Positions 1 through 8,129 of a stretch of 18,656 bases of DNA are shown one piece after another. The notes beneath the pieces are model-generated. The model was not told the origin of the DNA. It was given only the letters and a program-made list of their open reading frames with translations, and made no database searches. The position numbers and the translations under genes are program-made. Within the stretch, counting starts at the first letter, position 1. Every line of letters begins with the position of its first letter. The stretch lies in the NCBI GenBank assembly GCA_002686445.1, contig NZCO01000011.1, positions 5,658-24,313 on the forward strand, read 5' to 3'. The stretch comes from a bacterium. Lineage in GTDB: Bacteria; Patescibacteriota; Andersenbacteria; UBA10190.

Positions 1-1
1 C

Positions 2-853
2 GAGGAAGGCGAGGTTTTCGCCGGGGGCGTAATCGCGGTAGCGAACACCCTGGCAAGCATCTGCGGTTTCGTGGATGTGGTGACGGTTCTGGGCACGGCG
101 GATTCTCACCGCGAACTTGTGGAGAGCAGCGTCAAGGACAACGTCAATCTGACCATTCTCGAGCGGCCCTCGGCGCCGACCACCCGGAAACAGCGTTTCG
201 TGGAACCCACCTATGTGAAGAAGCTGTTCGAAGTTTATTTCATGGACGATTCACCCCTGCACGAGGATGTGGAAGCCCATCTCAACGACATCATCGCAGA
301 GAAAGCGGCAGACTATGATCTTGTGATGATCACGGACTTCGGGCACGGCATGTTACAGCCCTCCACCATCAAGCTGTTGGCCGAGAAAGCGAAGTTCCTT
401 GCCGTCAACGCCCAGAGCAACAGCGCCAATCTGGGCTATAACCTGATTACGCGCTATCCGCGGGCCGACTATATCTGCATTGATATCCATGAGGCGCGGC
501 TGGCGGTGGGAGATAAATTCAAAGAGGTCGCCGACATTATCTCGGAAGACCTTTCCAAGCGGATCGATTGTGACAGAATTACCGTGACCCTGGGCAGTGA
601 TGGCTGCATTACCTTTGAGAATGGCACCGGGGTGTGCGATGTGCCGGCCATTACAGGATCGCCTATCGATACGGTAGGAGCGGGCGATGCCTTCTTTGCC
701 GTTACCGCGCCTATTGTTGCTTTGGGCGCGGCCATGAAGGACGTGGGTTTTATCGGTAATATTGCCGGGGGATTGAAAATCGGAATCGTCGGCCACCGCC
801 GCTCCATCGAAAAGGCCAGTCTGGTGAAGACGGCCACGGCACTTTTGAAATAG
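2..853 (+). CDS. PfkB-family sugar kinase, heptose-kinase-like (5' end outside window)
   Basis: The reading frame is already open at base 2 and runs to TAG at 851-853, so 283 C-terminal residues are visible and the start lies upstream. Near the left edge it encodes FAGGVIAVANTLA, which resembles the glycine-rich substrate/nucleotide segment of PfkB kinases. Near the C-terminus it has DTVGAGDAFFA, the PfkB signature whose Asp (codon 686-688) is the catalytic base. The middle segment, with TTRKQRFV and DLVMITDFGHGML, resembles the kinase part of heptose-7-phosphate kinases (HldE/RfaE type), which phosphorylate a sugar phosphate with ATP in the cytoplasm. The GmhA-like isomerase 17 bases downstream fits an activated-heptose role. 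An upstream fused or separate nucleotidyltransferase would be expected but is not visible. Family assignment is firm; the exact sugar is inferred. Confidence 0.85.
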   Translation, partial: EEGEVFAGGVIAVANTLASICGFVDVVTVLGTADSHRELVESSVKDNVNLTILERPSAPTTRKQRFVEPTYVKKLFEVYFMDDSPLHEDVEAHLNDIIAEKAADYDLVMITDFGHGMLQPSTIKLLAEKAKFLAVNAQSNSANLGYNLITRYPRADYICIDIHEARLAVGDKFKEVADIISEDLSKRIDCDRITVTLGSDGCITFENGTGVCDVPAITGSPIDTVGAGDAFFAVTAPIVALGAAMKDVGFIGNIAGGLKIGIVGHRRSIEKASLVKTATALLK

Positions 854-870
854 GAAAAGAGAAAGTCTCT

Positions 871-1452
871 ATGTCCAAACAGACAGACGCCTATTTTGCC
901 ACCCTCGGCGCGCTTCCAGGCAAAGTGTGCTGTCATGACGGCGACGGGGTGGAGATGTCTCTCGACGAGTCCATCGGACGTTTCGTCACCCTTGCCCGGG
1001 AAACTCACGATGCCGGCAACAAACTGGTTTTTATTGGCAATGGCGGCAGCGCCGGAATCGCCAGCCATATGGCTATTGATTATTCGAAAAACGGCAACAT
1101 CCGCTCCCAGGCCTTCAATGACGGATCGGCGCTGACCTGTCTTGGCAACGACCTGGGTTATGAAAATGTATTTTCCAAACAGATCGAACTGCACGCCCGC
1201 CCCGGGGATCTTCTGGTGGCCATCAGCAGCTCGGGAAATTCAGAGAACATTCTCAACGGCGTGGATCAGGCGCGTGAATCAGGTTGCAGGGTGGTGACGC
1301 TGAGTGGTTTTGGCGAGGACAACCGGCTGCGTGGCAGTGGCAATATCAATTTCTATGTTCCTTCCCAGGAATACGGTTTCGTTGAGATCACCCATCTGGC
1401 CCTGTGCCATGCAGTGGTGGATTTTGCCATGGGATGGCAACCGGACAGCTGA
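871..1452 (+). CDS. SIS-domain sugar-phosphate isomerase, GmhA-like
   Basis: A 193-residue protein the size of phosphoheptose isomerases. It has the SIS phosphate-binding motifs GNGGSA (residues 56-61) and ISSSGNSENIL (about 118-127). A C-terminal helix carries H175 and H180, spaced like the two histidines in the E. coli GmhA active-site helix. GmhA converts sedoheptulose 7-phosphate to D-glycero-D-manno-heptose 7-phosphate. At the position where E. coli GmhA has its catalytic Glu65, my by-eye alignment gives Asp70, so the substrate may differ. The purine-rich GGAAAAGAGAAAG before ATG 871 supports the start. It follows the kinase by 17 bases, so they are probably co-transcribed. The split transketolase at 11996-13770 could supply or use sedoheptulose phosphate. 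The isomerase family is well supported; the substrate is inferred. Confidence 0.82.
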   Translation: MSKQTDAYFATLGALPGKVCCHDGDGVEMSLDESIGRFVTLARETHDAGNKLVFIGNGGSAGIASHMAIDYSKNGNIRSQAFNDGSALTCLGNDLGYENVFSKQIELHARPGDLLVAISSSGNSENILNGVDQARESGCRVVTLSGFGEDNRLRGSGNINFYVPSQEYGFVEITHLALCHAVVDFAMGWQPDS

Positions 1453-1465
1453 AGCCCTGTGCGTG

Positions 1466-1496
1466 TTGCGCAATCGCGTTCCGGACTCCCTATATT
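1466..1496 (+). promoter_or_regulatory. possible sigma70-type promoter before the first radical SAM gene
   Basis: TTGCGC at 1466-1471 and TATATT at 1491-1496 are separated by 19 bases in the short gap after the isomerase gene. The -10 match is good, but the spacing is long and the -35 is mediocre. If transcription started just after it, the AAGGAG at 1497-1502 would sit almost at the RNA end, which argues against it. This is a weak call. Confidence 0.18.
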
Positions 1497-1518
1497 AAGG
1501 AGTCCATGAAACGAACCA

Positions 1519-3432
1519 ATGAACAGCAGCCCTGACATATCTTCTCTTTCCGGGACGGATCAAAAAGCCGGCATGGAAATGACGGACGCCGTGCCTGACA
1601 GCAAGGAAGCCGAGGATGCCCTCACTCGCCTGTTCCCCGAACGGCGTATTTCCAGGGTCCTGTTGGTCAATCCGCCGGATTCCCACGCCGGGCTGTTCCA
1701 GTACGACACCGCCAAACGGGGTCGTTATACCAATTATCCCCCGTACGGACTGATTATTCTGGCGCGCAACCTGCGCGAAATCGGCGTGGAGGTGGAAATC
1801 TGCAACCTCAACCACGAGGTTCTCAAACAATGCCACGCCACGGAAAAAACGGATGAGTTCGATTACGACGCGGCCTGGAGCGGCCCTCTCGATACGGCGG
1901 TGGAGAACTTTGCGCCCGATCTGATCTGTGCCACCTGTATGTTCACCATGACTCACCTGTCGTTCAAGCGGGTGTGTGAAAGGGTCGCCTCGCACGGAGT
2001 TCCCCTGGCCGTCGGCGGGGTTCATGTGAGTAACGACGTGGAGCGTGTGCTCGACGATATTTCCTGTGCCCGTATGGCGTTTCTCCATGAAGGAGAGCTC
2101 GCCCTTAACGGCTTCGTGCAGGTCGTCAACGGCGAGGCCGCCACCGATACACTGGCCCAGCTTATTATCGACGAGTGCGGAAAGCGGTTCCGGTTCTCAG
2201 GAGAAAAACGTCCCACGGAGGATGACTGCAACCTGCTGCCTTCCTGGGATCTGGCCGCGCCGGAGGAAAACGCCCAGTTCGGGACCATCGGCTCTTTCTA
2301 TTATCTGAAACCCAAGGATGCCCGTTTTGCCACCATCCTTTCCAATCGCGGCTGCCGGGCACAGTGCACCTTTTGCTCGGTACGCAGCTTTAACGGCGCC
2401 GGGGTGCGTCTGCGTGACGTGGTCTCGGTGGTGGATGAACTGGAATTGCTGGAAAACGAATATGGCGTGCGTCACGTCATGTGGCTTGACGACGATCTGC
2501 TGAAAAACGAATCCCGCGCCGTGGCCCTGTTCAACGAGATGGTGCGGCGGGGGTTGAAGCTTACCTGGGATGCCACCAATGGCGTCATCGCCATTTCCTG
2601 TAGTGAAGAGGTGATCGCGGCCAGCGCCGAAAGTGGCTGTATCGGAATGAATATCGGTATGGAATCGGGCAATCCGGAGATTCTCAAACAGGTGCGCAAA
2701 CCCGGCAAGGTGGCCAATTTTATCCGCGCCGCCGAGGCCCTGCGCAAGCACGAACAAATTTACTCCAGCATTCAATTGATGGTGGGATTTCCCGGCGAGA
2801 CCATGCGCATGGTGATGGATACCATTGAGGTGGCGCGGGAAATGGACCTCGACTGGTGCCGCATCTCGCCCCTGCAGCCGCTGCCTAATACGCCCATATA
2901 TGATTCCATGGTGGCTCAGGGCCTGATTGACGATGTAGGCAGTTCCGAGGTGCGGTTCGCCGCCGGCGCCTTTGGCAAGCAGGCGGAAATCGAACATGGC
3001 CTACGCCTGGCTACGGCGGATTTCGAGGAGGCCTTCGCCGCCATCGACCTCGACCAAGTTCCCGACGGCGACCAGATCACCGACATTTGGTTCTATATGA
3101 ACTATCACCTCAACTTTCACCGCCTGTTCCACGAAGACCGTCCAGCCAAGATCGACCAGCAGATTGCGACCCTGACCAATCTCAGCGACGTAGTGGCGCC
3201 CGAGAATGCCTTCGCTCTTTATTTCCTTGGGTTCCTCAGCCAGCAGAAGGAGGGATACGTTCCGATGGCGGTTGTTGAACGTCTCGACAAGCGTCTTAAC
3301 ACTTCCGAATACTGGCGCGGTCGGTTTGCTGCCTTTGGGTTGGCTGTCGATGACCTGCGCAGCAACGATTTCAAGAACAAAAACCTCCCCAGGCTTCTAC
3401 CCAAGGGTTATTCGAATGCCTGGGTTGCCTGA
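1519..3432 (+). CDS. cobalamin-binding-domain radical SAM enzyme (class B type)
   Basis: A 637-residue protein. The N-terminal domain (about residues 45-200) has the B12-binding Rossmann layout seen in class B radical SAM enzymes: VLLVNPP at 47-53, YPPYGLIILARNLRE at about 73-87 and AVGGVHVS at about 164-171. The radical SAM cluster motif is CRAQCTFC, C279/C283/C286, followed by a TIM-barrel-like region with LDDDLL and VGFPGET. The C-terminal 150 residues are unassigned. Family members typically methylate unactivated carbon or phosphorus using methylcobalamin, or rearrange substrates. It is not a close paralog of the three larger radical SAM proteins in this window. ATG 1519 is 16 bases from AAGGAG (1497-1502), an unusually long spacing; ATG 1573 or 1579 are alternatives. 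It sits between the isomerase and the sugar dehydrogenase, suggesting a sugar-derived substrate. The domains are clear; the reaction is unknown. Confidence 0.88.
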   Translation: MNSSPDISSLSGTDQKAGMEMTDAVPDSKEAEDALTRLFPERRISRVLLVNPPDSHAGLFQYDTAKRGRYTNYPPYGLIILARNLREIGVEVEICNLNHEVLKQCHATEKTDEFDYDAAWSGPLDTAVENFAPDLICATCMFTMTHLSFKRVCERVASHGVPLAVGGVHVSNDVERVLDDISCARMAFLHEGELALNGFVQVVNGEAATDTLAQLIIDECGKRFRFSGEKRPTEDDCNLLPSWDLAAPEENAQFGTIGSFYYLKPKDARFATILSNRGCRAQCTFCSVRSFNGAGVRLRDVVSVVDELELLENEYGVRHVMWLDDDLLKNESRAVALFNEMVRRGLKLTWDATNGVIAISCSEEVIAASAESGCIGMNIGMESGNPEILKQVRKPGKVANFIRAAEALRKHEQIYSSIQLMVGFPGETMRMVMDTIEVAREMDLDWCRISPLQPLPNTPIYDSMVAQGLIDDVGSSEVRFAAGAFGKQAEIEHGLRLATADFEEAFAAIDLDQVPDGDQITDIWFYMNYHLNFHRLFHEDRPAKIDQQIATLTNLSDVVAPENAFALYFLGFLSQQKEGYVPMAVVERLDKRLNTSEYWRGRFAAFGLAVDDLRSNDFKNKNLPRLLPKGYSNAWVA

Positions 3433-3496
3433 TTATTGCAATGCAGGACAGTAGTGGCGGTTTCACCGTTTTCTGTTTCCGGGACTTCAGGTAAAA

Positions 3497-4561
3497 ATGT
3501 GTCCAATGGTTAGCGATCAGCCCATCAAGATTGGCATGGTGGGGGTGGGGTATATCGGTCAGATCGCCCATCTCGCCAATTACATGGAAATGGAAGGCTG
3601 TGAAGTGGCCGCCATCGCCGAAGTCCGCCCCGGCTTGCGTGATGCGGTTCAGGCTCATTACGGCATTCCTCAAGCCTTCCCGACCCACAGGGATCTGCTG
3701 GACAATGCCGAAGTGGATGCGCTGGTTGCGGTGACGCGCCGTCACCATGTGGGCCCGGTGGCTCTCGATTGTTTGCAGGTGGGGAAACACCTGCTGACGG
3801 AAAAGCCCATGGCGGCAACACTTCAACAGGCCGAGAAGCTGGCCGCTGCTGCGGAGAAAGCGGGTGCCCGTTACGCCGTCGGTTATATGAAACGCTACGA
3901 CGAAGGCGTGCAGCTGGCCAAGGGGTTGCTCGACGAACTTCTGGAAAGCGGTGAGCTGGGGTCATTGACTCTTGCCCGCCTATATTGTTTCCAGGGGCAT
4001 AATTTCTATGATTGTGCCAAGGCTGTGGGTTTGGGTGAGGCGCGGCCCGAAGACCTTGATGCCTGGCCTGTGGCGCCGGACTGGTTGCCGCAGGAATTGT
4101 GCGATGACTATGACGCCTTCATGAATGTCTGTACCCATGACATTAATCTGATGCGATACCTTTTTGACGGAACTCCCGAAGCGGTTCGTCTTGATTACCG
4201 CAAGGAAGCAGGTAGCGTCGCCCTGTTCGATTATAGTGATTTCCCCGCCGTCTTTGAGTTCGAGACTTTCAAGCATGGCGACTGGTGTGAGGGCGTTGAG
4301 ATTTTTTTCCAGCGCGGCCGCCTGACGATCAGACTGCCGGCGCCGTTGCTGAAAAACGTTTCGGCGCAGGTGACGCTCCAGCGTGATGCGGAAGGGGATA
4401 AAGAAGAAACCTTCGAGGCTGGACAGGACTGGTCATTCCGGCGGCAGGCCCGGGCCTTCGTCGACGATCTAAGGGAGAATCGCGATTCCATCGCCAGCGG
4501 CAGGGACGCCGTGGAGGACATTCGCCTTGCTGAAGATCTCTGGAAAGGTCTCGTCAGTTAA
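3497..4561 (+). CDS. Gfo/Idh/MocA-family sugar dehydrogenase
   Basis: A 354-residue NAD(P)-dependent oxidoreductase. The Rossmann motif GVGYIG is at residues 16-21, and the family motif EKPMA, with its conserved lysine, is at about 102-106. It continues with GYMKRYD and a CTHDINLMRYLF segment typical of the catalytic region. Such enzymes oxidise a ring hydroxyl of a sugar, often on a nucleotide sugar, to a ketone. The DegT aminotransferase begins 11 bases downstream, and the pair resembles dehydrogenase/transaminase couples such as WlbA/WlbE or RifL/RifK that make 3-amino sugars. ATG 3497 is preceded by AGG at 3489-3491 with 5-base spacing; ATG 3506 is an in-frame alternative. The family is firm; the substrate and the carbon oxidised are inferred from context. 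Confidence 0.88.
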   Translation: MCPMVSDQPIKIGMVGVGYIGQIAHLANYMEMEGCEVAAIAEVRPGLRDAVQAHYGIPQAFPTHRDLLDNAEVDALVAVTRRHHVGPVALDCLQVGKHLLTEKPMAATLQQAEKLAAAAEKAGARYAVGYMKRYDEGVQLAKGLLDELLESGELGSLTLARLYCFQGHNFYDCAKAVGLGEARPEDLDAWPVAPDWLPQELCDDYDAFMNVCTHDINLMRYLFDGTPEAVRLDYRKEAGSVALFDYSDFPAVFEFETFKHGDWCEGVEIFFQRGRLTIRLPAPLLKNVSAQVTLQRDAEGDKEETFEAGQDWSFRRQARAFVDDLRENRDSIASGRDAVEDIRLAEDLWKGLVS

Positions 4562-4572
4562 CGCTGAACATT

Positions 4573-5748
4573 ATGGGAAAAGTCTTGTCCGTGAAACAAA
4601 CAGATAGAAAGATTCGCCAGCGCGAAAACAGCTCCGGAAATTCCGATTCAGTCTTCATCAGTTCAGGAGGCGAGGTTCCCTTCTGGATGACGAATATCGG
4701 TGAAGATGAAATTGCCACCGTATCCGAAACCCTGGCCAAGAAATCATTCAGCCTAGGCGTTGTCACTGCCGAGATGGAAGCTGAGATTGCGCAACAGCTT
4801 GATGTCCCTTACGTCCTGTGCACCACCAGCGGCTCCATGGCCATGTTGATGGGATTGATGGCTGCCAGCATCGGCTCCGGTGACGAGGTCATCGTTCCCA
4901 CCCGCACATTCGTCGCTACGGCCCATGCGGCTACTATCCTTGGCGCCAAGGTAGTGCTTGTAGATTGTCTTTCCGAGAACACGAGCATGGATGTGAACCA
5001 GGTGGCGGAAAAGATTACCTCGCGCACCAAGGCCATCATGCCGGTGCATCTCAATGGCCGCGCCTGTGACATGACGGCCATCCGGGCGCTGGCGAAAGAG
5101 CATCGCCTTGCCGTGATCGAGGACGCCTGCCAGGGCATGTTCTCACGCGGGCCGGACGGGTATCTGGGCACGCTGGGAGATTGCGGATGTTTTTCCTTCG
5201 GTATGGTCAAGCTGGTCTCCACCGGTCAGGGAGGGGCCATCGTCACCCGTGACAAGGCGCTGTACGACAAGCTTACCGCCATCCGCAACCACGGCGTTGC
5301 CGACGTGGTCTCCCACACCTATCTGATGCCGGGTCATAACTTCAAGTTCAACGACATCCAGGCTTCCATCGGATTGTGGCAGGTCCGGCGCGGGCCGGAG
5401 AAAGCCGCTCATGTGAACACCGTGTATAAAAGGTACCGCGACGCCGTGGCGAAGCTTCCATTTCTCGAGATACTCCCCGTGGATGTGGATAACGGCGAAG
5501 TAGCTTTGTGGGTTGAAGCCATCAGTGAGGAGCGGGATCGGCTTATGGATTTCCTAGCCGCAAGAGGTATTCAGACGCGCAAATTTATCCCCTGTGTGCA
5601 TACGGCGCCCCATTTCGACAGTGGCGAGCGCTTCCCCAATTCCGAACGTTTCAACCGTATCGGCTTTAATCTTCCCTGCGGGCCGGATTTACCTTTGGAA
5701 TACGTGGATAAGACAATCGCCGTTTTGGCGGAATACGAACAGAGTTGA
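4573..5748 (+). CDS. DegT/DnrJ/EryC1/StrS-family PLP aminotransferase (copy 1)
   Basis: A 391-residue fold-type I PLP enzyme of the sugar aminotransferase family. Visible landmarks are TTSGSMA near residue 84 (phosphate-binding region), VIEDACQGMF with Asp184 and Gln187 contacting the PLP ring, and CFSFGMVKLVSTGQGG with Lys213 as the Schiff-base lysine. It would transfer an amino group, usually from glutamate, to a keto sugar, plausibly the product of the dehydrogenase just upstream. The first 25 or so residues are polar and look like an extension. ATG 4573 lacks a good ribosome site and GTG 4591 is an alternative, so the true start is uncertain. After its stop comes the longest intergenic gap in the window, about 200 bases and AT-rich. 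It is clearly different in sequence from the second DegT gene at 13767-14876. Confidence 0.88.
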   Translation: MGKVLSVKQTDRKIRQRENSSGNSDSVFISSGGEVPFWMTNIGEDEIATVSETLAKKSFSLGVVTAEMEAEIAQQLDVPYVLCTTSGSMAMLMGLMAASIGSGDEVIVPTRTFVATAHAATILGAKVVLVDCLSENTSMDVNQVAEKITSRTKAIMPVHLNGRACDMTAIRALAKEHRLAVIEDACQGMFSRGPDGYLGTLGDCGCFSFGMVKLVSTGQGGAIVTRDKALYDKLTAIRNHGVADVVSHTYLMPGHNFKFNDIQASIGLWQVRRGPEKAAHVNTVYKRYRDAVAKLPFLEILPVDVDNGEVALWVEAISEERDRLMDFLAARGIQTRKFIPCVHTAPHFDSGERFPNSERFNRIGFNLPCGPDLPLEYVDKTIAVLAEYEQS

Positions 5749-5788
5749 GACGTGTTTGTGGCCGTCTATAACCATAAAGTATTTATGT

Positions 5789-5817
5789 TTGATTTTTGTT
5801 CCTTCCGTGGAGATATT
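5789..5817 (+). promoter_or_regulatory. candidate sigma70-type promoter before the tandem radical SAM pair
   Basis: TTGATT at 5789-5794 and GATATT at 5812-5817 are separated by exactly 17 bases, each matching 4 of 6 consensus positions. They lie in an AT-rich gap between the first aminotransferase and the radical SAM gene. It would give a leader of roughly 125 bases before ATG 5951. I looked for a cobalamin-riboswitch-like box in that leader and saw none. Promoter calls from sequence alone are weak. Confidence 0.33.
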
Positions 5818-5950
5818 GAAATACAACGCTCCCTTTTAGGCCGGGAATCAACAGGATGCATGTTAATGTCTGTGATTATCGGTGTATTCAGGGATTGTTC
5901 CCCCCAAAAATCTTGTTATCGAAAATAAAAGACCAAGAGAAAGACACTCC

Positions 5951-8017
5951 ATGGCTGTCAGTATAAACTTCGCCGATCTTACACACACCGGAAGTATAGT
6001 TTCCGCGAACACGTTTCCTTTGGGAATTTCTATGGTGGCGGCTTACGCCAAGCAGGAGCTGGGGGATGAAATTGATTTCGAGATTTTCAAGTATCCCGAC
6101 GAGTTCAATAAACATCTCCAGTCCGGATTCCCCAAAATCGCCGCTTTCTCCAGCTATGCGTGGAGCTTCAATCTGTGTCTTGCCTTTGCGAGCAAGATCA
6201 AGGAGGCATCGCCGGAAACGGTGGTCATCTTTGGCGGCGTCAATTTTCCGTCGGCACGGGACGAACAGCAGGCCATTCTTGCTCGCAACCATATGATCGA
6301 TTTTTTCATCGAAGGTGACGGCGAGCTTCCCTTTGTGGAGCTCTTCAACACCTTGAAAGAACATGACTTTGATGCCTCGGCGCTTAAGCAGTCGCGGAAG
6401 GTGGTCCCCAGCACACGCTATCTTGTGGACGGCGAGATAATCGCTGGAGAAATGATGCCGCGGATCAGTGATATGAATACCATTCCCTCCGTCTATCTCG
6501 ACGGCATGTCGGACAAGTTTTTCGACGGTGTTCTTACCCCCATGCTTGAGACCGTCAGGGGCTGTCCCTATTCCTGTACCTTCTGCAACGACGGTTGGAG
6601 CTACGCCAGCAAGACGCGTCGCTTCTCGCAGGAGCGTATTTACGCAGAACTGGATTACATCGCCGAGCGCACCACGGTTAACGAGTTCATCATTACCGAC
6701 TTGAACTTCGGTATTTTCAAAGAGGATGTGGAAACGTCGCATTATCTCGCCAAACTTCAGGACAAGCACAATTTCCCGAAATATCTGGTTCAGGCATCGG
6801 CTAAGAACAACAAAGAACGGATCATTGAGATTTCCAAGATTTTGCGTGGCGCTCTGGCGCCTGGCGCCTCGGTGCAAAGCACTGATCCAGCCGTGCTTAA
6901 GGCGATCAAGCGTAAAAATCTGTCGGTGGAGGACTTGGCTGAAGTGGCCAAGACCCGGGGCGATGACGATGCTACCGGCATGTCGGAAGTGATCATGGGC
7001 CTGCCAGAAGATACCAAGCGGGGGCATTTTAAATCTGTCTTCGAAATGATCGATACCGGCGTGACCCTGTTACGCAACCATCAGTTCATCCTTCTCGAAG
7101 GTACTGAGGCGGCGAGCCTGGAATCACGCGACAAATACCAGATGGACACGCGATTTCGCGTACTGATGTTTTGTATCGGCAAATATGAGATTCTGGGCGA
7201 CATGGTTCCAATCGCCGAGGTCGATGAATTCTGCATTTCGAACAGCACCATGACCTACGAAGATTATCGGGAGTGCCGTGATCTGCATCTGACGGTGGAA
7301 ATTTTTCTCAACGATGCCATCTTCTATGATCTTCTCCAGTTTCTCGACACTTTTGGTGTTTCCCATGCCGATTTCATCAGAACGGCGCACGACAGAGCCA
7401 CGTGTAAAGATACGGTGCTCGCGGAAGTCTATGCGGACTATCGTAAGGAGGAAGAGGGCAACCACTGGAACAGCCGTGAAGAGGCGACGGAATTCATTGC
7501 GCAGCCGGGAGTCATCGAGCGTTATTTCTCCGGCGAACTCGGCGCTAACGAGATCCAGAAATATCGCGCCACCATAATCTGCCAGCATCTGGAGGCTGTG
7601 CACGATATCGCCTTTGCTACCGCGCGCGCGCTGTTGGGTGACGAGGCCAAGGACGAAGAGGTGGATCTCTATCTCACCGAATTGCGTAACTTCAGCCTTA
7701 TGCGCAAGAGTAATTTCTGGGAATCAGACAAGAAACATTGCGAGACCTTTCATTTTGATTTTCTGGAACTGACCAGCAAAAATTTCACCATCAGTCCGTT
7801 TGATGTCAGATGCCCGGAGGGAATTAAGCTGGAAATTTTCCACACCAACCGCCAGCGCGATATGATCGACGGTTGGATTCGCCAGTATGATTCCTCTCTG
7901 CTTGGGTTGAGCCGGATTCTCAGCCGTGCCCAACTCAGCGCCATGTACCGCAATGTGAAAGACGTGCAGAATGCCCGCGAGTTCACCTCCAAATGGGTGT
8001 CCGAACAGGTAGTTTAA
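5951..8017 (+). CDS. large B12-type radical SAM protein, paralog A
   Basis: A 688-residue protein when started at ATG 5951. An upstream GTG at 5882 would add 23 residues that do not match the paralogs. Paralog C begins almost at the same conserved point (MTIEISFADLS against MAVSINFADLT), which decides the start. Layout: a Rossmann-like N-domain with DLTHTG at residues 9-14, FPLG at 22-25 and VVIFGGVNFP at 91-100; the radical SAM motif CPYSCTFC with C205, C209 and C212; a TIM barrel with ASVQSTD and VIMGLPEDT; then about 250 residues of unrecognised, mostly helical-looking sequence. The layout implies binding of cobalamin, SAM and a [4Fe-4S] cluster. Where paralogs B and C read PRCFG, this copy reads MFCIG, hinting at a different substrate. 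The domains are clear; the function is unknown. Confidence 0.85.
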   Translation: MAVSINFADLTHTGSIVSANTFPLGISMVAAYAKQELGDEIDFEIFKYPDEFNKHLQSGFPKIAAFSSYAWSFNLCLAFASKIKEASPETVVIFGGVNFPSARDEQQAILARNHMIDFFIEGDGELPFVELFNTLKEHDFDASALKQSRKVVPSTRYLVDGEIIAGEMMPRISDMNTIPSVYLDGMSDKFFDGVLTPMLETVRGCPYSCTFCNDGWSYASKTRRFSQERIYAELDYIAERTTVNEFIITDLNFGIFKEDVETSHYLAKLQDKHNFPKYLVQASAKNNKERIIEISKILRGALAPGASVQSTDPAVLKAIKRKNLSVEDLAEVAKTRGDDDATGMSEVIMGLPEDTKRGHFKSVFEMIDTGVTLLRNHQFILLEGTEAASLESRDKYQMDTRFRVLMFCIGKYEILGDMVPIAEVDEFCISNSTMTYEDYRECRDLHLTVEIFLNDAIFYDLLQFLDTFGVSHADFIRTAHDRATCKDTVLAEVYADYRKEEEGNHWNSREEATEFIAQPGVIERYFSGELGANEIQKYRATIICQHLEAVHDIAFATARALLGDEAKDEEVDLYLTELRNFSLMRKSNFWESDKKHCETFHFDFLELTSKNFTISPFDVRCPEGIKLEIFHTNRQRDMIDGWIRQYDSSLLGLSRILSRAQLSAMYRNVKDVQNAREFTSKWVSEQVV

Positions 8018-8116
8018 GGGTGTTCCCCGGAATCTGCTCATGAGGCGAAGGCCTTCTGGGCGGGGAAAATAGAAAACGGTTTCGTATCATGGCGATATGT
8101 TTGCACAGAAAGTCCC

Positions 8117-8122
8117 AGGGAG
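8117..8122 (+). promoter_or_regulatory. ribosome binding site deciding the start of paralog B
   Basis: AGGGAG sits 7 bases before ATG 8130, a normal spacing. The upstream in-frame ATG at 8097 has no comparable site, so 8130 is the better start. Confidence 0.55.
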
Positions 8123-8129
8123 ATCGGTA

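Noticed and set aside
3458..3478. Terminator-like hairpin CGGT-TTC-ACCG followed by a T-rich stretch
   Set aside because: Only four Watson-Crick pairs plus two possible G-T pairs with a three-base loop; too weak for a termination call between genes that look like one operon.
5818..5950. Possible cobalamin riboswitch before the B12-type radical SAM gene
   Set aside because: I looked for a B12-box-like conserved segment and found none, and the leader is short for the known cobalamin riboswitch class.
5888..7027. 379-residue open frame on the minus strand
   Set aside because: It is antisense to radical SAM paralog A, which has clear family motifs; the reverse frame has none.
8023..8067. Inverted repeat TTCCCCG / CGGGGAA with inner palindromes CTCATGAG and GAAGGCCTTC
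   Set aside because: The stem is short with a large loop and is followed by A residues on the + strand, so it is not a terminator for these genes; it may be chance or a weak operator.
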